From Rhizomicrobium sp. (GTDB lineage: Bacteria; Pseudomonadota; Alphaproteobacteria; Micropepsales; Micropepsaceae): DNA of 64,000 bases. The notes beneath the pieces are model-generated. The model searched no databases, had not been told where the DNA came from, and saw nothing but the letters and a program-made list of their open reading frames with translations. How positions within the stretch are numbered: the first letter of the stretch is position 1; each line of letters begins with the position of its first letter. Positions 44,113 to 55,009 of the stretch are shown here, piece after piece. Position numbers and translations under genes: made by a program. The DNA is taken from assembly GCA_037200045.1 (NCBI GenBank), contig JBBCHM010000003.1, positions 1 through 64,000 of the forward strand. The letters are read 5' to 3'.

Positions 44113-46375
44113 CCGCCAGTCCCTTGTCTTTCGAATTCTTCTGCCGCGGCGGGAAGACCAGAAGGACCTCCGCGCCGTGCTCCGTTTCGACACCCTCGTC
44201 CGCGTCGTGACCCGCGTCCTGCAGGATCAGTTCGCCGCCATGGTCTTCCAGAATCTTGCGCACGATGGCGAGGCCGAGGCCGGTGCCCTTGGCGCGCGTC
44301 GTCACATAGGGCTCGGTCAGCCGGTCGCGATGCTCGTGCGGCAGGCCGATGCCGTTATCGGTGACGCGGAACGCGACGCGGTCCTCGGTCTTCTCCAGCG
44401 CGATGACGATGCGGCCAGGATGGTCGTCGCCCTTGGCGAGCCGCGCGTTGACGCCCTCGCCCGCGTTCTTCAGCACATTGGTGAGCGCCTGCGCCACCAG
44501 TCGTCCGTCGCATTCGAAATAGACGGCCTCCTTGGGCAGCCGCGTCTCGAAGGCGATCTGGGGATTGGCGACGCGTTGCAGGAACACCGCCTGCTGGATC
44601 AATTCCTGTGCGTTCTCGCGCCGCATCACCGGCGTCGGCATGCGCGCGAAGGAGGAGAATTCGTCGACCATGCGGCCGATGTCGCCGACCTGGCGGATGA
44701 TCGTGTCGGTGCATTGCGCGAAAACGTCGGGGTCCGTCGTGACCTCGCTGGCATATTTGCGCTTCAGGCGCTCCGCCGAAAGCTGGATCGGGGTCAGCGG
44801 ATTCTTGATCTCGTGCGCGATGCGCCGCGCGACGTCGGCCCAGGCGGCGGTGCGCTGCGCCGATACCAGATCGGTGATGTCGTCGAACGTCGCGACATAG
44901 CCGCTGCCGTCGGGCCCGCGCTCGCTCGACACCTGGACACTGAGTGCCCGCGTGGTGGTGCCGCGCTTGACCGTCACCTCGCCGCCGGCGCGGCCGACGG
45001 GTTCGGAGATCGCGCGGCGGACCAGCGCCGCCAGCTCCGGCACCGATTCCGAATAGTGGCGCCCTTCCAGTTCCTCCGGCGCGGCGTTCAGCAGGCGCGC
45101 CGCAGCACGGTTCACGATGGTGATCATGCCGTCATGGTCGAGGCCGATCACGCCGGCGCTGACGCCGGCCAGCACCGTCTCGGTGAAGCGGCGCCGCTCG
45201 TCGTTTTGGCGATTGGCGGAGACCAGCGCCGAGCGTTGGGCGTCGAGCTGGTTGATCATGCGGTTGAAAGCGCGGCCGAGCACGCCGACCTCGTCGTCGT
45301 CGCGCTCGACTTCGACCTGCACCTTGAGATCGCCGCCCGTGACCCGCTCGGCGGCGCCGATGAGGCTGGAGATCGGCCGCACCAGCCGGTTCGCCGCCCA
45401 CAGGCCGAGCCAGATGGCGGCCAAAAGGATGACCAGGGAAACGACGATGTAGAGCGCGGCGAAGATGAGCTGGACCTCGGACAGGTTCTGCTTCAGCCGG
45501 AAATACTCGTTCGCCGCCGCCGTCGAGCGCTTGTAGTAGTCGTACACGTCCGCATCGACCGGGCGCGCCACGAGAAGATAGGCGTCGTTCAGCAGCGAGA
45601 CGCGGATCAGCGCGTACATGATGCCAGTCTTGCGGTCGCCATAGGTGATGGCGGACGGATTCGCGGCGGCCCAGGCCAGATCGCTGGCGCTCGGCTTTTT
45701 CGCCGCGGAATATTTGAAGTTCGTGTTGCTGCCCTTGTAGTCGCCGTGGCTGTCGATGATGAAGGAACCCAGCAGGCCGCGCTTCTCCGCCATGTCCGCC
45801 AGCCTGGCGAACATCTGCCCGGTCTTGATCTGGTGATGCTCGTCGAGCAGCGTGGGATCGCTCTCCAGCGCCAGCATCATCTGGATGGCGTCGTTGGCGA
45901 TGCCCCTGCCCTTTTCGAGCATGTAGCGGCCCGAGATGATCTCGGTGTTGTTGATCGCCGCCTGGACGCGGTCGGAGAACCATCCCTCGATGCCGAGATT
46001 GAGGGTCACGGTCGAGAAGATCGCGACCAGGATCGCCGGCACCACGGCGATGGTGCTGAAGATCAGGACGAGCCGGACATGCAGGCGGGCGCCGGCCGTT
46101 CCGGCATTGCGCGCGATCCACAATCGGATCACGCGCCAGGCGATCAGCGCCGCCAAAGCGAGGCCGAGCGTCAGATTGAGCAGCAGCAGCGCCGTCAGCA
46201 CGCCCGCGGTCGGTGCGACCGGGCCCACGCCCGTGACTGTTGCGTAAGTGAGAAAGCCGGACAGGACTGCCAGGATGGCGACGCCGAAATCCAGCAGCGA
46301 CGAGCGCGAAATGGCCCGTATCCAATTCAGCATGCCGCCTGGGGACGGCTCTGCCACAAGGTTCGCAGTTGTCAT
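44081..46375 (-). CDS. ntrY: membrane sensor histidine kinase NtrY
   Basis: A 764-residue kinase. Two N-terminal membrane helices (about residues 20-60) and a third and fourth flanking a periplasmic region of about 190 residues come first, then HAMP, PAS and the kinase core. The phospho-acceptor histidine is in [16 protein letters not shown]-binding boxes are G-I-G-L-P and K-G-T-G-L-G-L-A-I. The ATG at 46375 follows GCGGAA; a TTG 14 codons upstream is less likely. Partner of ntrX, with overlapping genes. Confidence 0.94.
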   Translation of the reverse strand: MTTANLVAEPSPGGMLNWIRAISRSSLLDFGVAILAVLSGFLTYATVTGVGPVAPTAGVLTALLLLNLTLGLALAALIAWRVIRLWIARNAGTAGARLHVRLVLIFSTIAVVPAILVAIFSTVTLNLGIEGWFSDRVQAAINNTEIISGRYMLEKGRGIANDAIQMMLALESDPTLLDEHHQIKTGQMFARLADMAEKRGLLGSFIIDSHGDYKGSNTNFKYSAAKKPSASDLAWAAANPSAITYGDRKTGIMYALIRVSLLNDAYLLVARPVDADVYDYYKRSTAAANEYFRLKQNLSEVQLIFAALYIVVSLVILLAAIWLGLWAANRLVRPISSLIGAAERVTGGDLKVQVEVERDDDEVGVLGRAFNRMINQLDAQRSALVSANRQNDERRRFTETVLAGVSAGVIGLDHDGMITIVNRAAARLLNAAPEELEGRHYSESVPELAALVRRAISEPVGRAGGEVTVKRGTTTRALSVQVSSERGPDGSGYVATFDDITDLVSAQRTAAWADVARRIAHEIKNPLTPIQLSAERLKRKYASEVTTDPDVFAQCTDTIIRQVGDIGRMVDEFSSFARMPTPVMRRENAQELIQQAVFLQRVANPQIAFETRLPKEAVYFECDGRLVAQALTNVLKNAGEGVNARLAKGDDHPGRIVIALEKTEDRVAFRVTDNGIGLPHEHRDRLTEPYVTTRAKGTGLGLAIVRKILEDHGGELILQDAGHDADEGVETEHGAEVLLVFPPRQKNSKDKGLADEQERIADRV

Positions 46376-46501
46376 CGGGTTCCGCTGAAAACCGCCTAAA
46401 TCGCTAGCGGCGTTCAATTATCCGCCACAGTGTAGCGAAGCCACAGGATGTTGCAAGAATGCTGCGTTGCGGCAGCGCAACAGGGTTAAGCCCTGGCCGT
46501 C

Positions 46502-47950
46502 CTAATCGACGCGCAGGCCCCGTATCACTTCCAACCCCAGATCGCGGATCTTCTTGCGCAAGGTATTGCGATTGAGGCCGAGCAGGTGCGCCGCGCGTAT
46601 CTGGTTGCCGCGCGTCGCGGCCAGGCAGATCGACAGCAGCGGACGTTCGATCTCCTGCAGCACGCGGTCGTAGAGGCCAGGCGGCGGCAGCTTCTCGCCT
46701 TGCGCGAGGAAGTATTTGGTCAGGTGGCGTTCCACCGCGGTGCTCAGCGAGACCGGTTCGTCGCCGTCGTCAGCATCGCGGATGCGCGCCGGCTCCTTCA
46801 GTTCGGCGGAAATCGCCGCGGTCGGGATGACGTCGCCGGAATGAAGCACCGCGAGGCGCCGGATAAGGTTTTCGAGTTCGCGCACATTGCCCGGCCAGCG
46901 ATAGTGCTTGAGCATGTCGAAGGCCTCGGGTTCGAGCCGCTTCGACGGCAGGCCCTCGTCCTCCGCCTTGCGCAAAAAGTGGCGCACGAGATCGGGCACA
47001 TCCTCGGCGCGCTCGCGCAGAGGCGGCAGCCGCATCGGCACGACATTGAGGCGGTAGTACAGGTCCTCGCGGAACAGGCCCTGCTGGATGAGCTGGCGCA
47101 GGTCGCGATTGGTCGCGGCGATGATGCGGACATCGGTCTTGATCGGCGTGCGGCCGCCGACCGTGGTGTATTCGCCCTGTTGCAGCACGCGCAGCAGGCG
47201 CGTCTGCGCTTCGAGCGGCATGTCGCCGATCTCGTCCAGGAACAGCGTGCCGCCTTCGGCCTGTTCGAAGCGGCCGACGCCGCGATTGGTCGCGCCGGTG
47301 AAGGCGCCGCGCTCATGGCCGAACAACTCGCTTTCGACGAGCTCCTTGGGGATCGCGGCCATATTGACCGCGACGAAGGCCCCGTGGCGGCGCTTGCCGT
47401 AATCGTGCAGCGCACGCGCGACCAGTTCCTTGCCGGTGCCGCTCTCGCCCATGATCATGACGGTGAGGTCGGTCTGCGTCAGCCGCGCGATGACGCGATA
47501 GATCTCCTGCATGGCGGGCGAGCGGCCGATCAGCGGCAACCGGTCCTCGCCGCGCTGCTCGGCGGTGATGTCGCGTTTGGCCGTGGGCGAGGCAAGCGCG
47601 CGCTGGACGACGGAGGTCAGCTCCTTCAGGTCGAAAGGCTTGGGCAGGTAGTCGAACGCGCCCCGTTCCGTCGCGGTGATCGCGGTCAGGATCGTATTCT
47701 GGGCGCTCATCACCACGACCGGCAGGTCGGGCCGGATTTTCTTGATGCGAGGAATGAGATCGAAGCCGTTCTCGTCCGGCAGCACGACATCGGTGATCAC
47801 GAGATTGCCGTCGCCGGCGGAAACCCAGCGCCAAAGGCCGGCGGCCGTGCCTGTCGTGCGCACGTCGTATCCGGCGCGACCGAGCGCCTGATTCAGCACC
47901 GTGCGGATGGCGGAATCGTCGTCGCAGACGAGAATCAATCCGGCTGGCAA
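46502..47950 (-). CDS. ntrC: nitrogen regulation protein NtrC (NR(I))
   Basis: A 482-residue sigma-54 activator: receiver with phospho-acceptor D54, AAA+ domain with Walker A G-E-S-G-T-G-K-E and the sigma-54 contact loop R-G-A-F-T-G-A, and a C-terminal Fis-type helix-turn-helix ([16 protein letters not shown]). The start is TTG, decided by GGGAGG five bases upstream and by the family N-terminus; it begins one base after the ntrB stop. It activates nitrogen-assimilation genes when phosphorylated by NtrB. Confidence 0.95.
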   Translation of the reverse strand: MPAGLILVCDDDSAIRTVLNQALGRAGYDVRTTGTAAGLWRWVSAGDGNLVITDVVLPDENGFDLIPRIKKIRPDLPVVVMSAQNTILTAITATERGAFDYLPKPFDLKELTSVVQRALASPTAKRDITAEQRGEDRLPLIGRSPAMQEIYRVIARLTQTDLTVMIMGESGTGKELVARALHDYGKRRHGAFVAVNMAAIPKELVESELFGHERGAFTGATNRGVGRFEQAEGGTLFLDEIGDMPLEAQTRLLRVLQQGEYTTVGGRTPIKTDVRIIAATNRDLRQLIQQGLFREDLYYRLNVVPMRLPPLRERAEDVPDLVRHFLRKAEDEGLPSKRLEPEAFDMLKHYRWPGNVRELENLIRRLAVLHSGDVIPTAAISAELKEPARIRDADDGDEPVSLSTAVERHLTKYFLAQGEKLPPPGLYDRVLQEIERPLLSICLAATRGNQIRAAHLLGLNRNTLRKKIRDLGLEVIRGLRVD

Positions 47951-47951
47951 A

Positions 47952-49067
47952 TCAGCCTCCCTCGCTCTGTTCCGCCGCCTTGGGCAGAAGGATTCGGAAT
48001 ATCGTCCGGCGCGGTCCGGACTCGCACTCGATCACGCCGCCATGGTCGCCGACGATCTTGGCGACCAGCGCAAGGCCGAGGCCCGAGCCGCGCGGCTTGG
48101 TGGTGACGAAGGGATCGAAAATATTCGGCATCAGATCCGGCGGCACGCCGGAGCCGTTGTCGCGCACCGTCACTTCCAGCGGCAGGCTGAGCCGCTCGCC
48201 CGCGACCGCGGCGCCGAAGCGCACGCCAGGGCGATAGCCGGTCGTCAGCGTGATTTCGCCGCCGGCCTCGGGCAGCGCATCGGCGGCATTGCGCACCAGG
48301 TTCATGAACACCTGGATCAGCTGGTCGCGATCGCCCAGCACCGGCGGTAGCGACGGATCGAAGGATTCGACGATGGTCACGCCCTTGGCGAAGCCGGTCT
48401 CCGCCACCTTGCGCACGCGGTCGAGCACCTCGTGGATGTTCACCGGCGTGCGCGGCATGGCGCGCGTGTCGCCGAACGATTCCATCCGGTCGATCAGGGC
48501 CCGGATGCGGTCGGTCTCGTCGCAGATGAGTTGCGTCAGCGTCTTGTCGGCGTCGCTGCCGGATTCCTCGAGCAGTTGCGCCGCGCCGCGGATGCCGGCG
48601 AGCGGGTTCTTGATCTCGTGCGCCAGCACCGCCGCCATCCCGTGCATCGAGCGCACGGCGCCGCGATGCAGAAGCTGGCGGTCGATGCGCTGGGCGAGGC
48701 TGCGCTCCTGGAGGATGACGACGACGGCACCCTCCGGTTCCGGGAGCGGTGTGACGTTTACATCGGCCACGCGTTCGCCGTTGCGCGGCGTGGTCAGGTC
48801 GACATTGCGCTCGCTGACCGAGGCGCCGCGTTCCCGCGCCTGGGCGACGAGTTGCAGCAGGGGGCTGCCGAAGGGTACGAGATCGGTAAGATTCTGGCGG
48901 ACCAGAAGTCCGGCGCCGGTGTCGAAAAACTGCTCCGCCGCCGGATTGACGAAGAGAATATGCAGGTCGGGACCGACCACCAAAATGGGCATAGGCAAGG
49001 CTCCAGCGATCGCCGCCGTTGCTGCCGCCTCCTTGAGCTGAAATTGGTCGCCTGCCATCGTCACCAT
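47952..49067 (-). CDS. ntrB: nitrogen sensor histidine kinase NtrB (NR(II))
   Basis: A 371-residue soluble kinase. A PAS domain covers about residues 20-125, the phospho-acceptor is H150 in [12 protein letters not shown], and the ATPase domain carries D-N-G-S-G-V-P and R-G-S-G-L-G-L-A. It phosphorylates NtrC under nitrogen limitation, controlled by PII proteins. An ATG three codons later is an alternative start. Divergent from ispDF, with about 135 bases between. dusB, often upstream of ntrB, is not present. Confidence 0.95.
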   Translation of the reverse strand: MVTMAGDQFQLKEAAATAAIAGALPMPILVVGPDLHILFVNPAAEQFFDTGAGLLVRQNLTDLVPFGSPLLQLVAQARERGASVSERNVDLTTPRNGERVADVNVTPLPEPEGAVVVILQERSLAQRIDRQLLHRGAVRSMHGMAAVLAHEIKNPLAGIRGAAQLLEESGSDADKTLTQLICDETDRIRALIDRMESFGDTRAMPRTPVNIHEVLDRVRKVAETGFAKGVTIVESFDPSLPPVLGDRDQLIQVFMNLVRNAADALPEAGGEITLTTGYRPGVRFGAAVAGERLSLPLEVTVRDNGSGVPPDLMPNIFDPFVTTKPRGSGLGLALVAKIVGDHGGVIECESGPRRTIFRILLPKAAEQSEGG

Positions 49068-49202
49068 GCCTATTGAATAGGCAGTCTAGTTCATTGGTCA
49101 CAAACTGGGCAACAACATTGTTGCAGTGCGGTGTAGAGCTCTGCTTTTCCTTGCTGAACGGCGCTTTCGTGCTACCCAGTTCCGGCTGATTTGGGAGAAG
49201 CC

Positions 49203-50357
49203 ATGTCTGGCATCGCCGTCCTGATCGTGGCCGCCGGCCGGGGCGAACGGGCGGGCGGCCCGGTGCCGAAACAATATGCGCCGCTGCTCGGCAAGCCGAT
49301 TCTGCGTCGGTCGATCGAGGCGTTCGCGCGCCATCCCAAGGTGACCGCGATCCAGGTCGCGATCGGTCCCGACCAGGACCGCGCCTATGCGGAGGCGGTC
49401 GAGGGCCTGGACCTGCTCGCGCCCATCGTCGGCGGCGCGACGCGGCAGGAATCGGTGCGGCGCGGCCTCGAAGCGCTCGCGGGCGCCCTGCCCGACATTG
49501 TCCTCATCCACGACGCGGCGCGGCCGCTGGTGTCCACGGACGTGATCGCCGGCGTGATCGCCGCGCTGGAATCCGGTAGCGACGCCGCGGTTCCGCTGCT
49601 CGCGGTTGCCGACACCCTCAAGCGATCCGAGGATAGCAAATGGACGACGGTGTCGCGCGAAGGCCTGCATCGCGCGCAGACACCGCAGGGATTCAAGTTC
49701 ACGAAAATATTGCGCGCGCACCGGCACTATGCCGCGCAGGATGTCACGGACGACATGGCTCTGGCCGAACTGGCGGGGCTGCACATCACGGCGGTTCCGG
49801 GCGAAGACGTGAACATGAAAGTGACGGAACCCAAGGACTTCGCTCTCGCCGAAATGCATTTGCGTGCCCGGCTGGGCGAGAGCCGCACCGGCATGGGCTA
49901 CGACGTCCACCGCTTTACGGCGGGCGATCACGTTTGGCTCTGCGGCGTGAAGGTGGCGCACGATCACGGGCTCGAAGGCCATTCCGATGCCGATGCCGGA
50001 CTGCACGCGCTGACCGACGCCATCCTTGGCGCCATCGGCGAAGGCGATATCGGCCAGCACTTCCCGCCGAGCGACGAACGCTGGCGCGGCGCGCCGTCGT
50101 GGAAATTCCTCGCCCATGCCGCGTCGCTGGTGACGGCCAAGGGCGGCGCGATCTCGCATTGCGACGTCACCATCATCTGCGAGCGGCCGAAGGTCGGACC
50201 GCACCGCGAGGCGATGCGGGCGCGCATCGCGGAGATCCTCAAGCTCGACGTCGCGCGCGTCAGCGTGAAGGCGACGACGACGGAGGGCCTGGGCTTCGAA
50301 GGACGCCGCGAAGGGCTTGCGGCACAGGCGGTCGCGACCGTCAGGCTGCCCGGATGA
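49203..50357 (+). CDS. ispDF: bifunctional IspD/IspF (MEP cytidylyltransferase / cyclodiphosphate synthase)
   Basis: A 384-residue fusion of two non-consecutive steps of the MEP isoprenoid pathway. Residues 1-225 are IspD (nucleotide motif [16 protein letters not shown]). Residues 227-384 are IspF (M-G-Y-D-V-H-R-F, zinc site H-S-D-A-D, then [10 protein letters not shown]). The fusion is characteristic of alpha- and epsilonproteobacteria. GGGAGAAG is the ribosome-binding site for the ATG. The stop overlaps the pgpA start (ATGA). Confidence 0.95.
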   Translation: MSGIAVLIVAAGRGERAGGPVPKQYAPLLGKPILRRSIEAFARHPKVTAIQVAIGPDQDRAYAEAVEGLDLLAPIVGGATRQESVRRGLEALAGALPDIVLIHDAARPLVSTDVIAGVIAALESGSDAAVPLLAVADTLKRSEDSKWTTVSREGLHRAQTPQGFKFTKILRAHRHYAAQDVTDDMALAELAGLHITAVPGEDVNMKVTEPKDFALAEMHLRARLGESRTGMGYDVHRFTAGDHVWLCGVKVAHDHGLEGHSDADAGLHALTDAILGAIGEGDIGQHFPPSDERWRGAPSWKFLAHAASLVTAKGGAISHCDVTIICERPKVGPHREAMRARIAEILKLDVARVSVKATTTEGLGFEGRREGLAAQAVATVRLPG

Positions 50358-50803
50358 TCGCAACCGCGCTCTCGACCGTCTTCGGCGTCGGCTATGCCCG
50401 TTTCGCGCCGGGCACGGCCGCGAGCCTGGTGGCGCTGCCCTTCGCCTGGCTGATCCTTTGGAAGCTTGGACCGGCGGCCCTGGCCGTCATCGCCATCGGC
50501 ACCTATTTCGTCGGCGTCTGGACCACGGACATCCATGCGGCACGGATCGGAAAGATCGATCCGTCGGAATGCGTGATCGACGAGGTCGCTGGACAATGGC
50601 TCGCCTGCGCCGCGGCGCCGCTGAGCCTCGTCGGCTTTGCGCTGGCCTTCGCGCTGTTCCGCGCCCTCGATATCTCCAAGCTGTGGCCGGTGTCGCTCGG
50701 CGAGAAGCTGCCGGGCGGATGGGGCATCATGACCGACGACCTGATCGCCGGCCTTCTTTCGGCCGTCGTCGTTGCGGCCCTGCGCTGGCGCGGCCTAATC
50801 TGA
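50354..50803 (+). CDS. pgpA: phosphatidylglycerophosphatase A
   Basis: A 149-residue membrane enzyme that removes the terminal phosphate of phosphatidylglycerol phosphate. The family signatures are [12 protein letters not shown] and [14 protein letters not shown]. Four hydrophobic segments fit its topology, and [19 protein letters not shown] close the active site. Coupled to ispDF by ATGA and followed after 23 bases by the cinA start. This is the last gene before the indel-rich stretch. Confidence 0.93.
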   Translation: MIATALSTVFGVGYARFAPGTAASLVALPFAWLILWKLGPAALAVIAIGTYFVGVWTTDIHAARIGKIDPSECVIDEVAGQWLACAAAPLSLVGFALAFALFRALDISKLWPVSLGEKLPGGWGIMTDDLIAGLLSAVVVAALRWRGLI

Positions 50804-50826
50804 GCGGCTTCGATAAGGCTTTCGCG

Positions 50827-51317
50827 ATGTTCTCCTCTGCCCTGCCTCCGCCTCGCCGAAGTCGTGATCGCCGACGCGCGCGCCGCCAAGCTGCGGGTGG
50901 CGACGGCGGAAAGCTGCACCGGCGGGCTGATCGGCGGCCTCTTGACCGAGATACCGGGTTCGTCGGCGGTGTTCGACCGCGGCTTCATCGTCTACACCAA
51001 CCGCGCCAAGCAGGATCTCTTGAACGTGCCGGGCGATCTGATCGCCGATATGGGGCGAAGTCTCCGAAGCCGTGGCGCGCATGATGGCGGAAGGCGCGGT
51101 CGAGAACTCCAATGCCCAGCTTGCCGTTGCGGTGACGGGCATCGCCGGTCCCGGCGGCGGCTCGCCGATGAAGCCGATCGGGCTCGTCCATGTCGCGGCC
51201 TGCCGCGAGGGCCGTTCGATCCTCCACGAAGCGCACCGCTTCGGCGATATCGGGCGGACCGAGGTGCGGCTGAAGACCTGCGAAGCGGCCCTAAACCTGC
51301 TGCACCGGCTGATCTGA
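50827..51317 (+). pseudogene. cinA: CinA-family nicotinamide-nucleotide amidohydrolase, broken by two single-base insertions
   Basis: The CinA C-terminal amidohydrolase domain is split over three frames. The ATG at 50827 reads M-F-S-S-A-L, then needs removal of one C near 50846 to reach L-R-L-A-E-V-V and T-A-E-S-C-T-G-G. A second extra base in the GGGG at 51052-51055 shifts D-M-G away from E-V-S-E-A-V-A-R. The C-terminal frame has V-T-G-I-A-G-P-G-G-G-S. With both bases removed the product is 162 residues, the normal size of the stand-alone domain. Whether the frameshifts are real or sequence errors cannot be told; the clustering of such defects favours error. The 3' end overlaps the opposite-strand coq10-type gene by 27 bases. 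Confidence 0.8.
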
Positions 51318-51752
51318 CAGCGCCTTCGCCCGTGCCACGAACGCATCGGCCATCTTGATGTAGACCTTGCCGAAAGCCGCGCCGGCGACGGCGTTGAGCA
51401 GGCGGCTCTTGAACTCATAGGCGATCGAGAATTCGACGCGGCAACGGTCGGCTTGCGGCGTGAACCGCCAGTGGTTTTCCAAAATCCGGAACGGACCCGA
51501 AGTCTGCGCCACGTCGATGACGCGCGCGGCGGGATCGAGGATGATCCGGCTCGTGTACTTTTCGCGCAAGGCGCCATAGCCCACGGCCATCTCGGCGTTG
51601 AGCACGTCGCGCCCCGTCAAATGCTCGCGCGACAGCACGCGCAGCGCGACGACCCAGGGCAGGAACTCCGGGTAGCGCTCGACATCGGCGACGACCCGGA
51701 ACATCAGATCGGCCATATACGGAACGATGCGGGTCTCGGAATGGGCGCTCAC
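51291..51752 (-). CDS. Coq10/RatA-type START-domain protein, fused in frame to lipA
   Basis: A 153-residue polyketide-cyclase/START-type domain ([19 protein letters not shown]), family of the ubiquinone-binding Coq10 and E. coli RatA. In alphaproteobacteria it commonly lies beside lipA and is thought to help ubiquinone function. A GTG at 51752 is its natural start. As sequenced there is no stop between lipA and this gene, so the two read as one protein. A single missing base would hide a lipA stop in GTGA at exactly this point. Confidence 0.85.
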   Translation of the reverse strand: MSAHSETRIVPYMADLMFRVVADVERYPEFLPWVVALRVLSREHLTGRDVLNAEMAVGYGALREKYTSRIILDPAARVIDVAQTSGPFRILENHWRFTPQADRCRVEFSIAYEFKSRLLNAVAGAAFGKVYIKMADAFVARAKALSDQPVQQV

Positions 51753-52688
51753 GCGCGCCCTGGCCGCCTTCAACGCGGCGAAATCGCTGTCCGCGTGGTA
51801 GGACGAGCGCGTCAGCGGCGAGGCGGAGACCATCGCGAAGCCCTTCGCGCGCGCCGTCGCCTCCAGCGCCGCGAACTCGTCGGGCGACCAGAAGCGCTGC
51901 AGCGCGGCGTGTTTCTTCGTCGGCTGGAGATACTGGCCGATGGTGAGGAAGTCGACGCCGGCGGCGCGCAGATCGTCCATCACCTGCATGATCTCCTCGC
52001 GGCTTTCGCCGAGGCCGACCATCAGGCCGGACTTGGTGAAGCCTTGCGGCGCCAGCTCCTTGGCGCGCTGGAGCAGCCGCAGCGACGCGAAATAGCGCGC
52101 GCCGGGACGCACCGTCAGATAGAGCCGCGGTACCGTTTCGAGATTGTGGTTGAACACGTCGGGCGGCGCGGTCATCACCGTCTCGATCGCGCCCTCCTTG
52201 CGCAGGAAGTCGGGCGTGAGGATCTCGATCGTCGTGCCGGGGCTCTTTGCCCGGACGGCGCGGATGACCTCGACGAAATGCCCTGCCCCGCCGTCCGCGA
52301 GATCGTCGCGGTCGACCGAGGTGATCACGACATGCTTCAGCCCGAGCTGCGCGACGGCTTGAGCGACATGCTCGGGCTCCGCCGGATCGAGTGGCGCCGG
52401 CAGTCCGGTCTTCACGTTGCAGAAGGCGCAGGCGCGGGTGCAGGTGTCGCCCATGATCATCATGGTGGCGTGGCGCTGCGTCCAGCACTCGCCGATGTTC
52501 GGGCAGGCCGCTTCCTCGCACACCGTGTGCAGGTTGTTCGCGCGCACGATCGCCCGCGTGGCGGCATATTCCTTCGATACCGGCGCTTTCACGCGAATCC
52601 AGTCCGGTTTGCGCGGAACGGGCGAATCGGGGCGGTGCGCCTTTTCCGGGTGGCGCGGCGGGTTGGTGCGGTCGATTACGATGGTCAT
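51753..52688 (-). CDS. lipA: lipoyl synthase (reads through into the Coq10-type gene)
   Basis: A radical-SAM enzyme of about 312 residues that inserts two sulfurs into octanoyl groups on carrier proteins. Both [4Fe-4S] sites are intact: the auxiliary cluster [12 protein letters not shown] and the radical-SAM C-T-R-A-C-A-F-C. The C-terminal R-S-S-Y motif is present. The ATG chosen starts M-T-I-V-I-D-R-T. No stop codon separates it from the following START-domain gene, giving a 465-residue fusion as read. Confidence 0.93.
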
Positions 52689-52782
52689 GACGTCGCTGAT
52701 ATAATCGCTTCTCTGAGCGAAATCATGGAATTTTGAACTATTGTTCCCATTATGCGTTGCATAGGGCTCCAAGGAGATTCAC

Positions 52783-53173
52783 ATGGCGGCACGCAAATCG
52801 GTCAGGGCAGCGACAAAAGTGCTCGCGCGCGGCAGTGTCCCGTCGCGCAAAAGGACGGCGCCGAAGTCGCTCTTTGACGCAGTGCCCGTGCGCACCATCG
52901 CCATTGTCGTCGGCGTCGCCGGCCTCGCGGCGCTAGGCGTGGCCCTCTTCGGACCCCCGGCGTTTCCGCGACGAATTCGTCCGGCCGATCTCCGCCGCGA
53001 CATTGGTTCCGCTTTCGGCCGCGGTCGGGCCGCAGGCGGACAAGGTCTGGGCCGAAACCCGGCCCTGGCGCAACCATGTGGCCCATGTCCTGTCCTCCAT
53101 CAATACCGGGGAAGTCCGCGACCTGATCGCCGAGCGGCTGTCGCAGTGGGTCGACCGTGTCCGCCGACTCTAG
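52783..53173 (+). pseudogene. single-helix membrane protein of unknown function, frameshifted
   Basis: AAGGAG lies seven bases before the ATG. The first 59 residues hold a basic start (A-A-R-K-S-V-R-A-A-T-K) and one membrane helix (I-A-I-V-V-G-V-A-G-L-A-A-L-G-V-A-L-F). An extra C in the run of five at 52954-52958 or so moves the reading frame; one frame over the protein continues R-R-F-R-D-E-F-V-R-P-I-S, W-A-E-T-R-P-W-R-N-H-V and R-D-L-I-A-E-R-L-S-Q-W to a stop at 53171-53173. Corrected length 129 residues. Family not recognised. Confidence 0.6.
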
Positions 53174-53252
53174 GACTTTTGTCCGTAGGCGACGCCCCAA
53201 ATAATTCGTAATATATCGAGAGAGTGCCGCCGCCGCTCGAACGGAGGCTGCC

Positions 53253-53294
53253 ATGTCGCATGCACAGAACGACAAACTCGGGGTGGAACATTGA
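53253..53294 (+). other. 13-codon ORF overlapping the start of the acyl-CoA/ACP ligase gene
   Basis: An ATG with a strong ribosome-binding site (CGGAGG) starts a 13-residue peptide (M-S-H-A-Q-N-D-K-L-G-V-E-H) whose TGA overlaps the TTG of the ligase frame. It is either a leader peptide coupled to the ligase or, more likely in this indel-rich stretch, the true N-terminus of the ligase cut off by one missing base. Confidence 0.45.
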
Positions 53295-54887
53295 GCGTCG
53301 CGAATACCGCCGCAGCGTCCGGCAAGGGACCCGTGTTGGCGGCCGAACCCGGCCGCTGGCAGCAGCCCGTCTTCCACGCCTTGATCGATGCGCGCTCGCG
53401 CTTCGGCGCGCGCCGCGCCGCGCTCGTCGACGGGGACGAACGGGTGCTCACTTATGAAGAGATCATCCGCGCCTCGCTCGCGCTGGGCCATGCGCTGAAG
53501 AAAGGCACCAGGTCGGGCGAGTCCGTCGGCATTCTCCTGCCGACCGGCGCCGGCGCCGTGATCGCCTTCTTCGCGGTCTCCGCCTATGGCCGCGTTCCCG
53601 CGATGCTCAATTTCACGAGCGGAGCCGCCGGCCTGAAGAGCGCGCTCAACACCGCCAAGGTCAAGCGCATCGTGACCGCGAAGCGCTTCATTCAGCTTGG
53701 CAAGCTCGAGGCCCTGATCGGTCAGCTCGAGAAGACGTACGAGATCGTTTATCTCGAGGACGTCCGCGAGAAGCTTTCCCTGCTGGACAAAGTCTTCGCC
53801 GCGGTCGGCTCCGTCGTGCCGAGCCTGGTCGCCAGCCACGCGATGTATTCCACACCGGCCGTGATCCTGTTCACCTCGGGCACCGAGGGCGAACCGAAGG
53901 GCGTCGCGCTCAGCCACGCCAACCTGCTTTCGAATGTCGAGCAGGTGCGCGAGCATCTCACGCTCTACGAGACCGACATCCTGTTCAATCCGCTGCCGAC
54001 CTTTCACTGCTTCGGGCTGACCGTCGGCTCGCTGATGCCGCTGCTCCTCGGCATCAAGGTCGTGTGTCACCCAACGCCGCTGCAGCCGCACGAGATCGTC
54101 AAGCGCATCCGGGAGACGGGCTCGACGATCCTGCTCTCCACCGACACGTTCATCTCGCAATATGCCCGCGCCGGCGAATCAGGGCGACCTCAACTCGCTG
54201 CGGCTCGCGGTGTGCGGCGCTGAGCGGCTGCGCGACGAGACCCGTGCCCTGCTGCGCAAGAAATACGCGATCGAGCTGCTCGAAGGCTACGGCGTCACCG
54301 AAACCGCGCCGGTCATCGCGGCCAACCAGCCCGAGGCGAACCGGCCCGGCACGGTCGGCCGCCTGATGGCCGGCATGGAGGCGAGGCTCGAACCGGTCGA
54401 AGGCATTCCGAACGCCGGCCGGCTGTTCGTGAAGGGACCGAACGTCATGCTCGGCTACATCAAGCCCGAGAAGCCCGGTGTCATCCAGCCGCCCGAGGGC
54501 GGCTGGCATGACACCGGCGACGTCGTCTCCATCGACGAAGAAGGCTTCATCGCGATCAAGGGCCGCCTCAAGCGCTTTGCCAAGATCGGCGGCGAGACGG
54601 TGTCGCTTGCCGTGGTCGAGAGCATCGCCTCGGCGCTGTGGCCCGATCACAGCCATGCGGCAATTGCGGTGCCGGATGGGCGCAAGGGCGAACTCATCGT
54701 CCTGATGACGACCAACAAGGAGGCCAGTCGGCACGACTTGGTCGGCTGGGCGCATAACCACGGCGTCACCGACTTGGCGGTGCCCCGCCGCATCCTGTCC
54801 GTCGATGAAATCCCCGTGCTCGGCACGGGCAAGACCGACTACGTCCAGGTCGAAAAGCAGGTGAAGGCGCTCGCTGCGGCGGCGTGA
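53291..54887 (+). pseudogene. AMP-binding acyl-CoA/acyl-ACP synthetase (Aas C-terminal-domain-like), frameshifted
   Basis: An ANL-superfamily ligase of about 531 residues. The ATP motif is F-T-S-G-T-E-G-E-P-K-G, the adenylate motif G-Y-G-V-T-E-T, and the hinge G-W-H-D-T-G-D. The sequence most resembles the acyl-ACP synthetase half of Aas, which re-acylates lysophospholipids. One extra base near 54166-54172 separates S-Q-Y-A-R-A from N-Q-G-D-L-N-S-L-R-L; removing it gives a continuous protein. The start is a TTG here, or an ATG at 53253 if a base is also missing before 53291. Confidence 0.82.
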
Positions 54888-54951
54888 CGCCTGTCTGGTG
54901 ATTTTCGAGGGAACCCGTGTGTTTCGCGGCGAGGCCGTACCCGCTGCCAGT

Positions 54952-54966
54952 TGACAATCATTCTCA
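54952..54966 (+). promoter_or_regulatory. Fur-type iron box upstream of bfd-bfr
   Basis: TGACAAT-C-ATTCTCA matches 12 of 14 positions of the 7-1-7 Fur consensus (TGATAAT-N-ATTATCA). It lies 44 bases before the bfd ATG, where an iron regulator could control the iron-storage genes that follow. In alphaproteobacteria Fur, Mur or Irr could use such a site; which one does here is unknown. Confidence 0.5.
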
Positions 54967-55009
54967 ATCGCACCATATCGTTGGGGTCAATCCCGGGATT
55001 GGTTTCTGG

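Noticed and set aside
44030-46399. 789-codon open frame on the plus strand
   Set aside because: Antisense of ntrY, whose kinase motifs and membrane helices are clear on the minus strand.
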